64,000 nt of DNA from Nocardioides plantarum (GCF_006346395.1 NZ_VDMS01000005.1:434001-498000), one strand, 5' to 3'; counted from the first letter of the stretch, positions 55,572 through 64,000 are shown. The notes: a model not told the origin generated them from the sequence alone. Made by a program: numbers and translations.

Positions 55572-56021
55572 ATGAGCTATGCCCTGAGTCGTCTGATGAG
55601 CACCGCCACCGCGTCGTACGCCGGGTTCTGCCTCGTGCGCCCCGAGCACCTCGGTCAGGCGATGGGGGCCGACAAGCACGAGCAGGACGGCTATGACCTG
55701 CTGGCCGAGGTGTTCGGCGTCCGCGACCTCGCGATCAGTGCGTTCGGCATCCTGGGCCGCTCGGACCGGACGGTCACCACCGCCATGTGGATCCGGATCA
55801 TGTGCGATGTCGGCGACGGCATCGTGCTCGCCTCGCGTGCCGACGACGACCAGACCCGCACGAAGGCGCTGGCCGCCACCCTCACCTGGGGCACCCTCAA
55901 CCTGCTGGCCCTGCGGGCCGACAAGCGCCGTGCCCTCAAGGTCGCGGCGGCCACGAAGGTCGCCGAGGCCGGGGGCAGTGTCGTCGGCGCCGTCGTCGAC
56001 CGGGCCCGGTCCGGCGACTGA
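55572..56021 (+). CDS. Conserved-looking hypothetical protein
   Basis: 149 aa; ATG 55572 chosen because TAGCGT lies 7 nt upstream (leaderless layout); GTG 55563 would lie inside that element. Content: FCLVRPEHLGQAMGADKHEQ, LLAEVFGVRDLAISAFGILG, IRIMCDVGDGIVLASRADDD, TLTWGTLNLLALRADKRRAL. Weakly hydrophobic helices suggest a membrane-associated helical protein related to DUF4267-type families, which I cannot confirm. Confidence 0.65.
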   Translation: MSYALSRLMSTATASYAGFCLVRPEHLGQAMGADKHEQDGYDLLAEVFGVRDLAISAFGILGRSDRTVTTAMWIRIMCDVGDGIVLASRADDDQTRTKALAATLTWGTLNLLALRADKRRALKVAAATKVAEAGGSVVGAVVDRARSGD

Positions 56022-56058
56022 GCCCTGTTCCGAGCCCTCCGGTGTCCCGACCCCGTCG

Positions 56059-56277
56059 ATGAACGGCATGGAGCACCAGTCCCTCGTGGGCTGGGTGACC
56101 GCCTTGGTGGCGCTGGGACTCGTCCCGGTGGCCTACGCCCTGACGGGCGACGACATCGGAGGAGCCGAGCGGGTCGTGGCGGTCGCCGGCGCGCTGGTGG
56201 CGGCCGCGGCGATCCTGCTCTACGTGCGGGCCCGTCGTCGCGCGATCAGGCGGACCCGGTCAGGTCGTAGACGGTGA
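56059..56277 (+). CDS. Small two-helix membrane protein
   Basis: 72 aa from ATG 56059 (internal ATG at 56068 possible). Two hydrophobic helices (VGWVTALVALGLVPVAYAL and VVAVAGALVAAAAILLYVRA) and a strongly basic C-terminus (RARRRAIRRTRSGRRR), so positive-inside topology places the tail in the cytoplasm. Its last 32 bp overlap the convergent glycosyltransferase gene. Confidence 0.5.
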   Translation: MNGMEHQSLVGWVTALVALGLVPVAYALTGDDIGGAERVVAVAGALVAAAAILLYVRARRRAIRRTRSGRRR

Positions 56278-58171
56278 CCCCGTCGACGGTCTGTGCGGGA
56301 TAGGTGGCCGCCACCCAGGTCGAGATCTCCGAGTCGCCCCCCATGCCGCCGCCCATGCCGCCCCGCCCGCCACCGAGCCCGCCGCCCCCGGCGATGAAGT
56401 AGTGGATGCGGCCGTCGGCGACGTCCTGCTGGAACTGCGCGAGCGTGGGGCTCGGGTCGCTGCCGTTGAAGCCGCCGATCGGCATCACCGACCTCTCGGT
56501 GGAGAGCTGGTAGCCCGCGGCCGAGTTGGCGCCCACGGTGGCGGCGACCCAGTCGTAGGAGTCGGCGTCCTCGAGCAGCAGCGTGGTCAGGGCCGTCGTG
56601 GAGGTCGAGCCGTCGAGCAGCCCGCCGACGCCACCTGCTCCACCCCCCGGCATGGTGGCGCCCGGACCTCCCATGCCCCCGGCCGAGGCGGGGCCCGCGC
56701 TCGGGATGGAGCCGGTGTGCGGCGTGCTCGCCGTCGAGACGGCGTACGCCGTCGGCCCGGCGAGCACAGCGATGAGGGCGACCGCCGCGACGATGCCGGC
56801 GACGACGCGGGGCAGGTGCCGGGCACCGACGACCAGGAGTGCGGCGGCGAACCCCAGCACCGCGACCGCGCCGCGCAGCCAGGGCAGGTAGTCCGACGTG
56901 CGGTCGAGGAGCACGAACGACCAGGCCGGGGTCAGGGCGACGGTGAAGCCCAGGACGCCCGCGGCGACCAGCGACTCGCGGCGCTGCCACAGGGCCCACG
57001 CGCCGAGCGCGACGCACGCGGCGATCGCGGGAGCCAGGGCGACGGTGTAGTAGGCGTGGTAGATCCCGGCCATGAACGAGAAGGTCGCCGCGGTGACCAC
57101 CAGCCAGCCGAGCATCAGCGACGCCGCCACCTTGACCGGGCGTCGCCCGGCCCAGAGCGCGGCGACCCCGAGGATCAGCGCGGCGGGCAGCAGCCAGGCG
57201 ATCCCGCCGCCGTTCTCGGTGCCGAGGAGCCGGAAGAGCCCGGTCGAGCCCCACATGCCACCGCCACCTGCGCCGCCGCCCCCGCCACCGACCGACCCGA
57301 CCTCGTCGCCGGTGAGGCGGCCGAAGCCGTTGTAGCCGAAGGTCAGCTCGAGGAAGTCGTTGGTCTGCGAGCCGCCGATGTAGGGCCGCGACGACGCGGG
57401 CCAGAGCTCGACGATCGCCACCCACCAGCCGGCGCCGGCGACCATGGCGCCGAAGGCGGCCAGCAGGTGACCGAGCCGACGCCGCCACGAGACGGTGGCG
57501 AAGACGGCGTACGTCACGGCGAAGCCGGGCAGCACCAGGAACGCCTGCAGGGTCTTGGTGAGGAACGCCAGGCCGAGCAGCCCACCGCCGAGAAGCAGCC
57601 AGCGCAGTGCCCGCTCGGAGCCGACCGCGCGGAACGACGCGTACGCCGCCCCGAGCATCAGCAGCGTCAGCAGGGCGTCGGGGTTGTTGAACCGGAACAT
57701 CAGCGCCGCCACCGGCGTGGTCGCCAGGGCGAACCCCGCGAGCAGACCCGCCCAGGGACTGCCGGTGGCGCGGCGGACCAGGGCGACGAGCACGGCCACG
57801 GACCCGACCCCCATCAGCGCCTGCGGCACGAGCATCGACCACGACGACAGCCCGAAGATCCTCACCGACAGCGCCATCGGCCACAGGGCCAGCGGCGGCT
57901 TGTCGACGGTGATCGAGCCCGCGGCGTCGGAGGCCCCGAAGAAGAACGCCTTCCACGACTCCGAGCCGGCCTGCGCGGCCGCGGCGTAGAACGAGTTGGC
58001 CCAGCCCGACTCGCCCAGGCCCCACAGGTAGAGCACGCCGGTGCCGGCGAGCAGCGCGACGTACGCCGCCGTCGCGGGGCGCACCGACCGCCGTGGGGTC
58101 CGCCCCGAGGTGGGTGCGGGGTCGGGCTCGGCGTCGGCCAGGTGGGGGCGGTCGGGGGCGATCGTCGTCAT
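56246..58171 (-). CDS. GT39-like membrane glycosyltransferase (ArnT/YkcB type), copy 1
   Basis: 641 aa from ATG at 58171 (CACCAT 6 nt upstream on the minus strand). About 12 membrane helices. Family motifs: YLWGLGESGWANSFYAAAAQ, SITVDKPPLALWPMALSVRI (KPPL loop), MFRFNNPDALLTLLMLGAAY, WPASSRPYIGGSQTNDFLEL, and FGYNGFGRLTG. C-terminal exported domain with IGGFNGSDPSPTLAQFQQDV. Two long Gly-rich inserts (GGGGGGAGGGGMWG; GGGGLGGGRGGMGGGMGG) distinguish it from copy 2. Transfers a sugar from polyprenyl-phosphate outside the membrane. Tandem with a paralog. Confidence 0.88.
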   Translation of the reverse strand: MTTIAPDRPHLADAEPDPAPTSGRTPRRSVRPATAAYVALLAGTGVLYLWGLGESGWANSFYAAAAQAGSESWKAFFFGASDAAGSITVDKPPLALWPMALSVRIFGLSSWSMLVPQALMGVGSVAVLVALVRRATGSPWAGLLAGFALATTPVAALMFRFNNPDALLTLLMLGAAYASFRAVGSERALRWLLLGGGLLGLAFLTKTLQAFLVLPGFAVTYAVFATVSWRRRLGHLLAAFGAMVAGAGWWVAIVELWPASSRPYIGGSQTNDFLELTFGYNGFGRLTGDEVGSVGGGGGGAGGGGMWGSTGLFRLLGTENGGGIAWLLPAALILGVAALWAGRRPVKVAASLMLGWLVVTAATFSFMAGIYHAYYTVALAPAIAACVALGAWALWQRRESLVAAGVLGFTVALTPAWSFVLLDRTSDYLPWLRGAVAVLGFAAALLVVGARHLPRVVAGIVAAVALIAVLAGPTAYAVSTASTPHTGSIPSAGPASAGGMGGPGATMPGGGAGGVGGLLDGSTSTTALTTLLLEDADSYDWVAATVGANSAAGYQLSTERSVMPIGGFNGSDPSPTLAQFQQDVADGRIHYFIAGGGGLGGGRGGMGGGMGGDSEISTWVAATYPAQTVDGVTVYDLTGSA

Positions 58172-58211
58172 GGCTCGATGGTGCGAGCCGGGACTGGGAC
58201 GACGGTGCGGG

Positions 58212-60098
58212 TTACCTGTCAGGCACCTGTGAGGGCGTCAGCGGCGTGGTCACGAAGGTGAGGTCGTAGACGACCACGCCGTCGACGACCTGCGGCGTGA
58301 AGTGCCGGGAGACCCAGCGCTCGATGCGCACGGCGTCGTTGCTGCCGGTGCGGGTCACCGGCTGGGTCTCGCCGCCGTCCTCGGGCACGTAGCGCCCACC
58401 GCCGGCGACGAACCAGTGGATCCGCTCGTCGGCCACCAGTCGGCGGAAGTGGGCGAGGGTCGGGTTGGGGTCGGTGCCGTTGAAGCCGCCCACGGGCATC
58501 ACCGGGCGGTCCGTGGCGAGCTGGAACCCGGCGGCGGAGTTGGCGCCGGTGACGGCGGCGACCCAGGTGAAGTCGTCGGCGTGGCGGACCAGCAGCCGCG
58601 TCAGGTCGGGCGGCGAGGAGCTCACGGTGAGCAGGTCGCCGACGGGGTCCTCGGCGTACGACGGCCCGGAGCCCCCGCCGGGGCCGGCGTGCGGGACGGC
58701 GCCGGTGTGGGGGGTCGACGCGGTCTCGACCGAGTACGCCGCCGGCCCGACGTACGCCGCCAGCAGCGCGGTCGCGGCGAAGCCGACCCCGACCGGGATC
58801 GCACGACGGTGCGCGACCAGGACCCGCCACACGGCGGCGCCGACCAGGGCGCCGACCAGCCAGGGCAGCCAGGGGATCCAGCCGCGCTGGGGCCACAGGA
58901 CCACCAGGGCGAGCAGGCCGGTGACCAGGACGGCGGCACCGAACGCCCAGGTCGCGTGGGCGTGCGCGCGGTGCTCCCACACGACGTGGGCGCCGATCCC
59001 GATCAGCGACGCGACGGCCGGGGCGAGAGCGACGGTGTAGTAGTCGTGGAAGATGCCGTTCATCAGGCTGAAGACGGCCCAGGTGACGCCGGTCCAGGTC
59101 AGCCAGAGCACCAGCGCCGGACGGGCGCGCGTGACCGTCCCGCGGCTCAGCCACAGGGCCGCGAGCGCCAGCACCAGGGCGGCCGGCAGCAGCCAGGACG
59201 CCTGGCCCCCCGAGCCCGGGTCGAACAGCCGCAGCGGGGTGTTGTGGCCCCAGCCCTTCGGGCCCGAGACCGCGCCGGTCTGCGCGCCGGTGAGGCGACC
59301 GACCCCGTTGTAGCCGAGGACGAGCTCGAGGGCCGAGTTGTGCTGCGAGCCGCCGATGAAGGGGCGCGACGACGCCGGCCACAGCTCGACCACCACGACC
59401 CACCAGGAGCCCGCGACGACGGTCGCGCCGACCGCGACCAGCAGGTGCAGGACCCGCCGGCGCCACGGCGCCACGGCGAAGAGCGCGTAGACCAGCGCGA
59501 GCGCCGGCAGCACCAGGAAGGCCTGCAGCATCTTGGTCAGGAACGCCAGCCCGACCAGCGATCCGGCCAGTGTCACCCACCAGACCGCGCGCGGGCTGTC
59601 GAGCGCGCGGAGCGTGGCGACGGCCGCGCCGGCGAGCAGCAGGACCAGCAGGCAGTCGGGGTTGTTGAACCGGAACATGAGCACCGCCACCGGGGTCAGT
59701 GCGAACGTCGCCCCGGCCAGCAGCGCGGCCGGGCTCGAGCCGGTCGCCCGGCGTACGCCGTGGTGGACGATCGCGACCGTGGCCACCCCCATCAGCGCCT
59801 GGGGCAGCAGGATCGACCACGACGACAGCCCGAGCATCCGCACCGACAGCGCCATCGGCCACACGCCGAGCGGGGGCTTGTCGACAGTGATCGACCCGGC
59901 CGCGTCGAAGGAGCCGAAGAAGAAGGCGCGCCACGACTCCGCTCCCGACTGGGCGGCCGCCGAGTAGTAGGCGTTGGCCCAGCCGGAGGAGCCGAGTCCC
60001 CACAGGTAGAGGGCTGCGGTGGCGGTGAGCAGGACGGCGAGGGGCGGGACGCGGCGGAGCGTCGGGCGGAGCGCGGTGAGGCGAGTGGGCACGTGCAT
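58212..60098 (-). CDS. GT39-like membrane glycosyltransferase, copy 2
   Basis: 628 aa from ATG at 60098, upstream of copy 1 in the same direction with a 40-bp gap. Same blocks: YLWGLGSSGWANAYYSAAAQ, SITVDKPPLGVWPMALSVRM, MFRFNNPDCLLVLLLAGAAV, WPASSRPFIGGSQHNSALEL, LGYNGVGRLTG and VGGFNGTDPNPTLAHFRRLV. It lacks the Gly-rich inserts of copy 1. Probable polyprenyl-phosphate-sugar transferase for an envelope polymer or protein glycosylation. Confidence 0.88.
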   Translation of the reverse strand: MHVPTRLTALRPTLRRVPPLAVLLTATAALYLWGLGSSGWANAYYSAAAQSGAESWRAFFFGSFDAAGSITVDKPPLGVWPMALSVRMLGLSSWSILLPQALMGVATVAIVHHGVRRATGSSPAALLAGATFALTPVAVLMFRFNNPDCLLVLLLAGAAVATLRALDSPRAVWWVTLAGSLVGLAFLTKMLQAFLVLPALALVYALFAVAPWRRRVLHLLVAVGATVVAGSWWVVVVELWPASSRPFIGGSQHNSALELVLGYNGVGRLTGAQTGAVSGPKGWGHNTPLRLFDPGSGGQASWLLPAALVLALAALWLSRGTVTRARPALVLWLTWTGVTWAVFSLMNGIFHDYYTVALAPAVASLIGIGAHVVWEHRAHAHATWAFGAAVLVTGLLALVVLWPQRGWIPWLPWLVGALVGAAVWRVLVAHRRAIPVGVGFAATALLAAYVGPAAYSVETASTPHTGAVPHAGPGGGSGPSYAEDPVGDLLTVSSSPPDLTRLLVRHADDFTWVAAVTGANSAAGFQLATDRPVMPVGGFNGTDPNPTLAHFRRLVADERIHWFVAGGGRYVPEDGGETQPVTRTGSNDAVRIERWVSRHFTPQVVDGVVVYDLTFVTTPLTPSQVPDR

Positions 60099-60218
60099 GG
60101 GCCCAGCCTGGTCAACGAAACGCCGTGCGGGGTCTCGCCGGAAGGGAGTTCACCGAGTCGTGCCGAAGTGTTCGGCGGGCCGCTCCGCGCGTTGGAGGAG
60201 CGTTCGGTGAGTGTTGTC

Positions 60219-61460
60219 TCAGCGTTGGCCGACGACCGCCGCGAGCTGGTCGAGACCCCAGGTGAGGTCGTCCTCGGAGACGACCAGCGGGGGAGCCAGG
60301 CGGATCGTGGAGCCGTGGGTGTCCTTGGCCAGGACGCCGCGGGCCATCAGGCGCTCGCAGACCTCGCGGCCGGTGCCGACGGCGGGGTCGATGTCGACGC
60401 CGGCCCACAGGCCGCGCACACGGACGCCGACGACGCCGTGCCCGATCATCGCCTCGAGGCGCTCGCGCAGCAGGACCGACATCTCGTCGGCCCGACGCTG
60501 GAAGTCGCCGGTGGCGAGCAGGTCGACGACGGCGGAGCCGACGGCGCACGCGAGGGCGTTGCCGCCGAAGGTCGAGCCGTGCTGGCCGGGCTGGAGCACG
60601 CCCAGCACGTCGCGGTCGGCGACGACGGCCGAGACGGGGACGATGCCGCCGCCGAGGGCCTTGCCGAGCACGTAGAGGTCGGGGACGACGTCCTCGTGGT
60701 CGCACGCGAAGGTGCGGCCGGTGCGGCCCAGGCCGGCCTGGATCTCGTCGGCGGCGAAGAGCACGTCGTGGGCGGTCGCGAGGTCGCGGATGCCCCGCAG
60801 GTAGCCGTGGGGCGGGATGACCACGCCGCCCTCGCCCTGGATCGGCTCGACCAGGATGCCGGCGGTGTGGGGCGTGATGGCGGCCTCGAGGGCGGCGAGG
60901 TCGCCGTAGGGGACGGTGACGAAGCCGGGCGCGAACGGGCCGAAGTCGTCGCGCGCGTCGGGGTCGTCGGAGAAGCCGACGATGGTGGTGGTGCGGCCGT
61001 GGAAGTTGCCGCTGGCCACGATGATCTCGGCCTGGTCGGCGGGGATCCCCTTGACCCGGTAGCCCCACTTGCGGATCACCTTGACGGCGGTCTCGACGGC
61101 CTCGGCGCCAGTGTTCATGGGCAGCACGAGGTCCTTGCCGCACAGGTCGCCGAGCTTGGCGGTGAAGTCGGCGAACTGGTCGTGCACGAAGGCCCGGCTG
61201 GTCAGCGTGAGCTGGTCGAGCTGTGCGTGGGCGGCCTCGAGCAGGCGCGGGTGGGAGTGGCCGAAGTTGAGGGCGCTGTAGCCGGCGAGCAGGTCGAGGT
61301 AGCGCCGACCGTCGACGTCGGTCATCCAGGCCCCCTCGGCGTGGGCGACCACCACCGGCAGCGGGTGGTAGTTGTGCGCGGTGCGGGCCTCGGCGCGGTC
61401 GAACTCGGGCGCGGTGCGGGCCGACGAGGCGGCGGCCGTGGTCTCGGTGGTGGCGGTCAT
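60219..61460 (-). CDS. rocD: Ornithine--oxo-acid aminotransferase
   Basis: 413 aa from ATG at 61460 with GGGAGGG just upstream on the minus strand. Class III PLP aminotransferase: NYHPLPVVVAHAEGAWMTDV, YLDLLAGYSALNFGHSHPRL, MNTGAEAVETAVKVIRKWGY, FHGRTTTIVGFSDDPD, EPIQGEGGVVIPPHGYL, FAADEIQAGLGRTG and the PLP Lys in LYVLGKALGGGIVPVSAV. These match RocD, which converts ornithine to glutamate semialdehyde in arginine/ornithine breakdown. A -10 TACAGT (minus strand 61492-61487) and a 33-bp palindrome lie upstream, pointing to repression by a dedicated regulator. Confidence 0.92.
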   Translation of the reverse strand: MTATTETTAAASSARTAPEFDRAEARTAHNYHPLPVVVAHAEGAWMTDVDGRRYLDLLAGYSALNFGHSHPRLLEAAHAQLDQLTLTSRAFVHDQFADFTAKLGDLCGKDLVLPMNTGAEAVETAVKVIRKWGYRVKGIPADQAEIIVASGNFHGRTTTIVGFSDDPDARDDFGPFAPGFVTVPYGDLAALEAAITPHTAGILVEPIQGEGGVVIPPHGYLRGIRDLATAHDVLFAADEIQAGLGRTGRTFACDHEDVVPDLYVLGKALGGGIVPVSAVVADRDVLGVLQPGQHGSTFGGNALACAVGSAVVDLLATGDFQRRADEMSVLLRERLEAMIGHGVVGVRVRGLWAGVDIDPAVGTGREVCERLMARGVLAKDTHGSTIRLAPPLVVSEDDLTWGLDQLAAVVGQR

Positions 61461-61495
61461 GTGATCCCTCCCTTGGGTCGTCGTCCACTGTAGGG

Positions 61496-61528
61496 GCCGA
61501 CCCCGATTGTCTGACAATCGGGGTCGGC
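61496..61528. promoter_or_regulatory. 33-bp perfect palindrome at the rocD promoter
   Basis: 16-bp arms (61496-61511, 61513-61528) around one base. Its centre TTGTCTGACAA fits the FadR-subfamily GntR half-site pattern TNGTNNNACNA. It sits directly upstream of the rocD -10 TACAGT and covers the -35 region, a repressor position. Confidence 0.65.
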
Positions 61529-62031
61529 GCCACGTTTCCATGGAGTACCGAGTGCGTGGCCGGTGGTGAGCGTCGCTTTCCTATGTCGGCGCGGGCGTCC
61601 TGGCGACCGCGCTGCATGCGGTCAAGCACCGGACGTCGCGTGCTGCCACACGACTGCTCGTCCTATGTCTCGGTTCTGAATACGTCCACCAGGACTCGCG
61701 CTAGGAATCGGTAGTCCGTCATGAGCGGACCGACGAGTTCGGGCCGCGCTGCGGGCTCCGCCCGACAAGGCCGCGCGGAGCGTGCACGATGTCGCGAGAC
61801 TCAAGTTCACGACGACCGCTCGACGAGCTCGAAGGTTCGAGTCATCACACGGCACGAACCTTCGACCTAGGTCTGAGAGTCGCGATGCACGCAGATGCTC
61901 CGCCGTGGTCGAACGGACATACATGCTTTGACTCGTGTGCGTCGGCGCTCGACACCAGTCCATCCGTTCAACAGTCGTCGCCTCTGTCCGTGTGGCTGCG
62001 GCTTCCAGGGGTGCGCTGGTGAACTGCGGGG
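61529..62031. other. Long intergenic stretch without a credible gene
   Basis: About 500 bp between rocD and the kinase gene with visibly weaker GC and codon bias than its neighbours. A 113-codon minus-strand frame (61622-61963) lacks actinobacterial codon bias and any recognisable motif. One imperfectly placed inverted repeat is seen (11-bp arms TCGAAGGTTCG at 61829-61839 and CGAACCTTCGA at 61855-61865). It may be decayed or acquired DNA. Confidence 0.5.
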
Positions 62032-63495
62032 TCAGAGTCGTACGTCGACCCGCGTGTCGCCCGGCACGCTGGACAGGGTGACCGTGCCGCCGTGGGCGGT
62101 CACGATCGCCTCGACCAGCGCGAGCCCGAGCCCCACGCCCCCCTCGCGGTGGCGCGCCGCGTCGGCCCGGGCGAACCGCTCGAACGCGTGCGGCAGCAGC
62201 TCGGGGGCGAACCCGGGGCCGTCGTCGTGGACCCCGAACCCGCCCGGACGAGCGCTCACGGTGACGGTGGTGCCGGCGGGGGTGTACTTGCGGGCGTTGG
62301 TCAGCAGGTTGGTCACGACCTGGTGCAGCCGCTGCTCGTCGCCGGTCACCTCGACCGCCTCGTCGGGCAGCTCCAGGCGCCAGCGGTGGTCGGGCGCGAC
62401 GACCCGGGCATCGGACACGGCCTCGAGCAGCAGGCGGGTCAGGTCGACCGGGGCGCGCTCGAGCGGGCGTCCGGAGTCGAGGCGGGCCAGCAGCAGGAGG
62501 TCCTCGACGAGCGCGGTCATCCGCTTGGACTCGTCGGCGACCTTGGCGAGGGCGGTCGCGGCGGCCTCGGCGTCGTCGGGTCGCGTCCGGGCCAGCTCGG
62601 TGTAGCCGGCGATCGTCGTCAGCGGCGTGCGCAGCTCGTGGGAGGCGTCGGCGACGAACTGCCGCACCCGCTGCTCGCTCTCGTGGCGCGCGTCGAGCGA
62701 GGTCTCCACGTGGGCCAGCAGCGTGTTGAGCGCCGAGCCGACCTGGCCGACCTCGGTGCGCTCGTCGGTGAGATGGCCCGGGACCCGCTCGGTGATCCCG
62801 ATCTCGCCGGAGTCCAGCGGCAGGCCGGCGACGGTGTGGGCCGTCTCGGCCACCTCGCGCAGCGGCCGGAGCTGGCGTCGTACGACGGTGCGCGCGGCGA
62901 GCGCGGCGATCAGCACGGCGGCCAGGGCCAGCAGGAGCTCGAGCCGCACCAGCGAGGTGACCGACTCGTCGACCTCCTCGGTGGGCAGGCCGACCACGGT
63001 GGCGCTGCCGCCGTCCCCGTCGCCCTGGGAGACCACCCGGTAGTCGCCGAGGCCCGGTACCTCGACGGCGTGCACGTCGCCGTCGTCGGGCACCGCGTCG
63101 AGCACGTCGAGGGCCTTCTGGGTGAGCGGCTGCGGTACGGCGCCCCCGCCGGCGCGGTCGGCGAGGACGACACCCGTCCCGCCGTCGTAGTCGGCGTAGA
63201 AGAAGGCGGTGATCGTGCCGACCCGTTGACCGCGCGCGCTGCCGCTGGGCCGATCGTCACCGTCACCGTCGGGCGGTGGCTCGGGAGCACCGCTCTCGGT
63301 GCCGAAGAACGGGTCGCCCCGTCCGAACTCGGCGCGCCCCAACGACTTCTGGATCTCGTCGTCGAGCTGTCCGACCAGGTAGCCCCGCATGGCCAGCGTG
63401 GTCGCCGTACCGAGCAGCAGCGCGGCCATCGCGACGAGCAGCACCGCGGTGACGACGAGACGCGAGGTCAGCGAGCGAGGCGGACGGATCCTCAC
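62032..63495 (-). CDS. Two-component sensor histidine kinase
   Basis: 487 aa from GTG at 63495. Two membrane helices (LVVTAVLLVAMAALLLGTAT; LELLLALAAVLIAALAARTV, about 185-205) enclose a roughly 150-residue extracellular sensor with an acidic Gly/Pro-rich stretch. Then HAMP, the HisKA dimerisation helix with phospho-His in FVADASHELRTPLTTIAGYT, and the HATPase with N box VVTNLLTNARKYTPAG, G1 DDGPGFAPE and G2 GGVGLGLALVEAIV. It lies 7 nt after the regulator gene, so the pair is one operon. Signal unknown. Confidence 0.93.
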   Translation of the reverse strand: MRIRPPRSLTSRLVVTAVLLVAMAALLLGTATTLAMRGYLVGQLDDEIQKSLGRAEFGRGDPFFGTESGAPEPPPDGDGDDRPSGSARGQRVGTITAFFYADYDGGTGVVLADRAGGGAVPQPLTQKALDVLDAVPDDGDVHAVEVPGLGDYRVVSQGDGDGGSATVVGLPTEEVDESVTSLVRLELLLALAAVLIAALAARTVVRRQLRPLREVAETAHTVAGLPLDSGEIGITERVPGHLTDERTEVGQVGSALNTLLAHVETSLDARHESEQRVRQFVADASHELRTPLTTIAGYTELARTRPDDAEAAATALAKVADESKRMTALVEDLLLLARLDSGRPLERAPVDLTRLLLEAVSDARVVAPDHRWRLELPDEAVEVTGDEQRLHQVVTNLLTNARKYTPAGTTVTVSARPGGFGVHDDGPGFAPELLPHAFERFARADAARHREGGVGLGLALVEAIVTAHGGTVTLSSVPGDTRVDVRL

Positions 63496-63502
63496 GGCGT
63501 GC

Positions 63503-64000
63503 TCACTGGCCGGCAGCCGGCTTCAGGACGTAGCCAGCGCCGCGCATGGTGTGGATCATCGGCTCGCGACCGGCGTCGATCTTCTTGCGCAGGTAGGAGA
63601 CGTAGAGCTCGACGACGTTGGCCTGGCCGCCGAAGTCGTAGTTCCAGACGCGGTCGAGGATCTGGGCCTTGCTGAGGACACGGCGCGGGTTGCGCATCAG
63701 GTAGCGCAGCAGCTCGAACTCCGTGGCGGTCAGCGAGATCTCCTCGCCGTCGCGCGCGACCTCGTGGCTGTCCTCGTCGAGCGTGAGGTCGCCGACGGCG
63801 AGCACCGACGACTCGGCGGCCTGCTGTGCACCGGAGCGGCGCATCAGCGCGCGCAGCCGGGCCACGACCTCCTCGAGCGAGAACGGCTTGGTCACGTAGT
63901 CGTCGCCCCCCGCGGTCAGGCCCGCGATGCGGTCCTCGACGGCGTCGCGCGCGGTGAGGAACAGCACCGGCACGTCGGGGTCGGTGCCGCGCATCCGGCG
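63503..64000 (-). CDS. OmpR-family response regulator, N-terminus outside window
   Basis: The frame is open to base 64000, so the start is missing. The visible 165 residues hold the end of the receiver domain (PVLFLTARDAVEDRIAGLTA; DDYVTKPFSLEEVVARLRAL with the conserved Thr/Lys) and a full winged-helix DNA-binding domain (ISLTATEFELLRYLMRNPRR; QILDRVWNYDFGGQANVVEL; YLRKKIDAG; IHTMRGAGYVLK). The phospho-acceptor Asp would be outside the window. Partner of the adjacent kinase; resembles the TcrA/PrrA-like actinobacterial group. Confidence 0.92.
   Translation of the reverse strand, partial: RRMRGTDPDVPVLFLTARDAVEDRIAGLTAGGDDYVTKPFSLEEVVARLRALMRRSGAQQAAESSVLAVGDLTLDEDSHEVARDGEEISLTATEFELLRYLMRNPRRVLSKAQILDRVWNYDFGGQANVVELYVSYLRKKIDAGREPMIHTMRGAGYVLKPAAGQ

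Noticed and set aside
61829..61865. Second SOS box (TCGAAGGTTCGA)
   Set aside because: It lacks the 4-bp spacer between half-sites and is not next to a gene start.
61622..61963. 113-codon minus-strand frame in the rocD-kinase gap
   Set aside because: No codon bias, no motif, no ribosome-binding site; treated as non-coding.

Overview
The window is very GC-rich, codon-biased DNA of an actinobacterium. The best fit is Nocardioidaceae (Nocardioides-like), judged from the Mce-associated genes upstream of rpoB-rpoC, the RpoB/RpoC sequences, a DUF222-HNH (13E12-type) gene, a citrate synthase 2/pdxH divergent pair, many GTG starts, 4-nt ATGA/GTGA overlaps and many leaderless-type starts (a -10-like hexamer 6-7 nt before the start codon). 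The genus call is an inference, and no rRNA or tRNA gene was seen.

Layout: (1) 1-9.9 kb: the end of a Mce-associated gene pair, then rpoB and rpoC, closed by a cluster of hairpins and a true intrinsic terminator. (2) 9.9-13.5 kb: a small secreted DUF4232 protein, a geranylgeranyl-reductase-type flavoprotein coupled to an acyltransferase, and a double-Nudix protein. (3) 13.6-23.8 kb, minus strand: eight tightly coupled genes. They encode a small membrane protein, a membrane glycosyltransferase 2 with type II secretion ATPase-like N-terminal domains, a polytopic membrane protein, an acidic Pro-rich cytoplasmic protein, two lipoproteins (one PstS-like) and two paralogous exported proteins. This looks like an undescribed envelope or glycan assembly system. 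(4) 24-34 kb: housekeeping and metabolic genes, namely a hydroxyacid-oxoacid transhydrogenase, a methyltransferase, topoisomerase IB with a macrodomain protein, a solute-binding lipoprotein, serC, a GNAT and an M15-like peptidase, plus a broken VOC gene. (5) 34.4-37.2 kb: a mobile region with a DUF222-HNH gene carrying an SOS-box-like site and an IS481-family element with an extra degenerate end. (6) 37.2-42.5 kb: a GNAT, an exported protein flanked by a duplicated citrate synthase 3' end, citrate synthase 2, pdxH, a CAP-domain protein and prfB.

(7) 42.5-49 kb: four paralogous small exported proteins sharing an unusual start-proximal motif, interrupted by an amylosucrase and followed by an asparagine-synthetase-like enzyme. 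(8) 49-56.3 kb: a DinB2-like polymerase with Leu at the steric-gate position, a GCS2-type ligase, a ThrE-type exporter, a DUF402 protein, a divergent SDR/TetR pair with a palindromic operator, and small proteins. (9) 56.2-64 kb: two tandem GT39-like membrane glycosyltransferases, rocD with a 33-bp perfect palindrome over its promoter, an orphan intergenic stretch, and a sensor kinase with a response regulator cut by the window end.

Most genes are ordinary actinobacterial functions. The strongest candidates for something new are the eight-gene operon (13.6-23.8 kb) and the exported-paralog array with its shared promoter-like motif (40.8-47.1 kb). The most useful regulatory signals are the three CTCAAG repeats at 11-bp spacing (23936-23963), the SOS-like box (35610), the TetR-type operator (54880) and the rocD palindrome (61496). 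A 40-bp dispersed palindromic repeat family recurs between and once inside genes.
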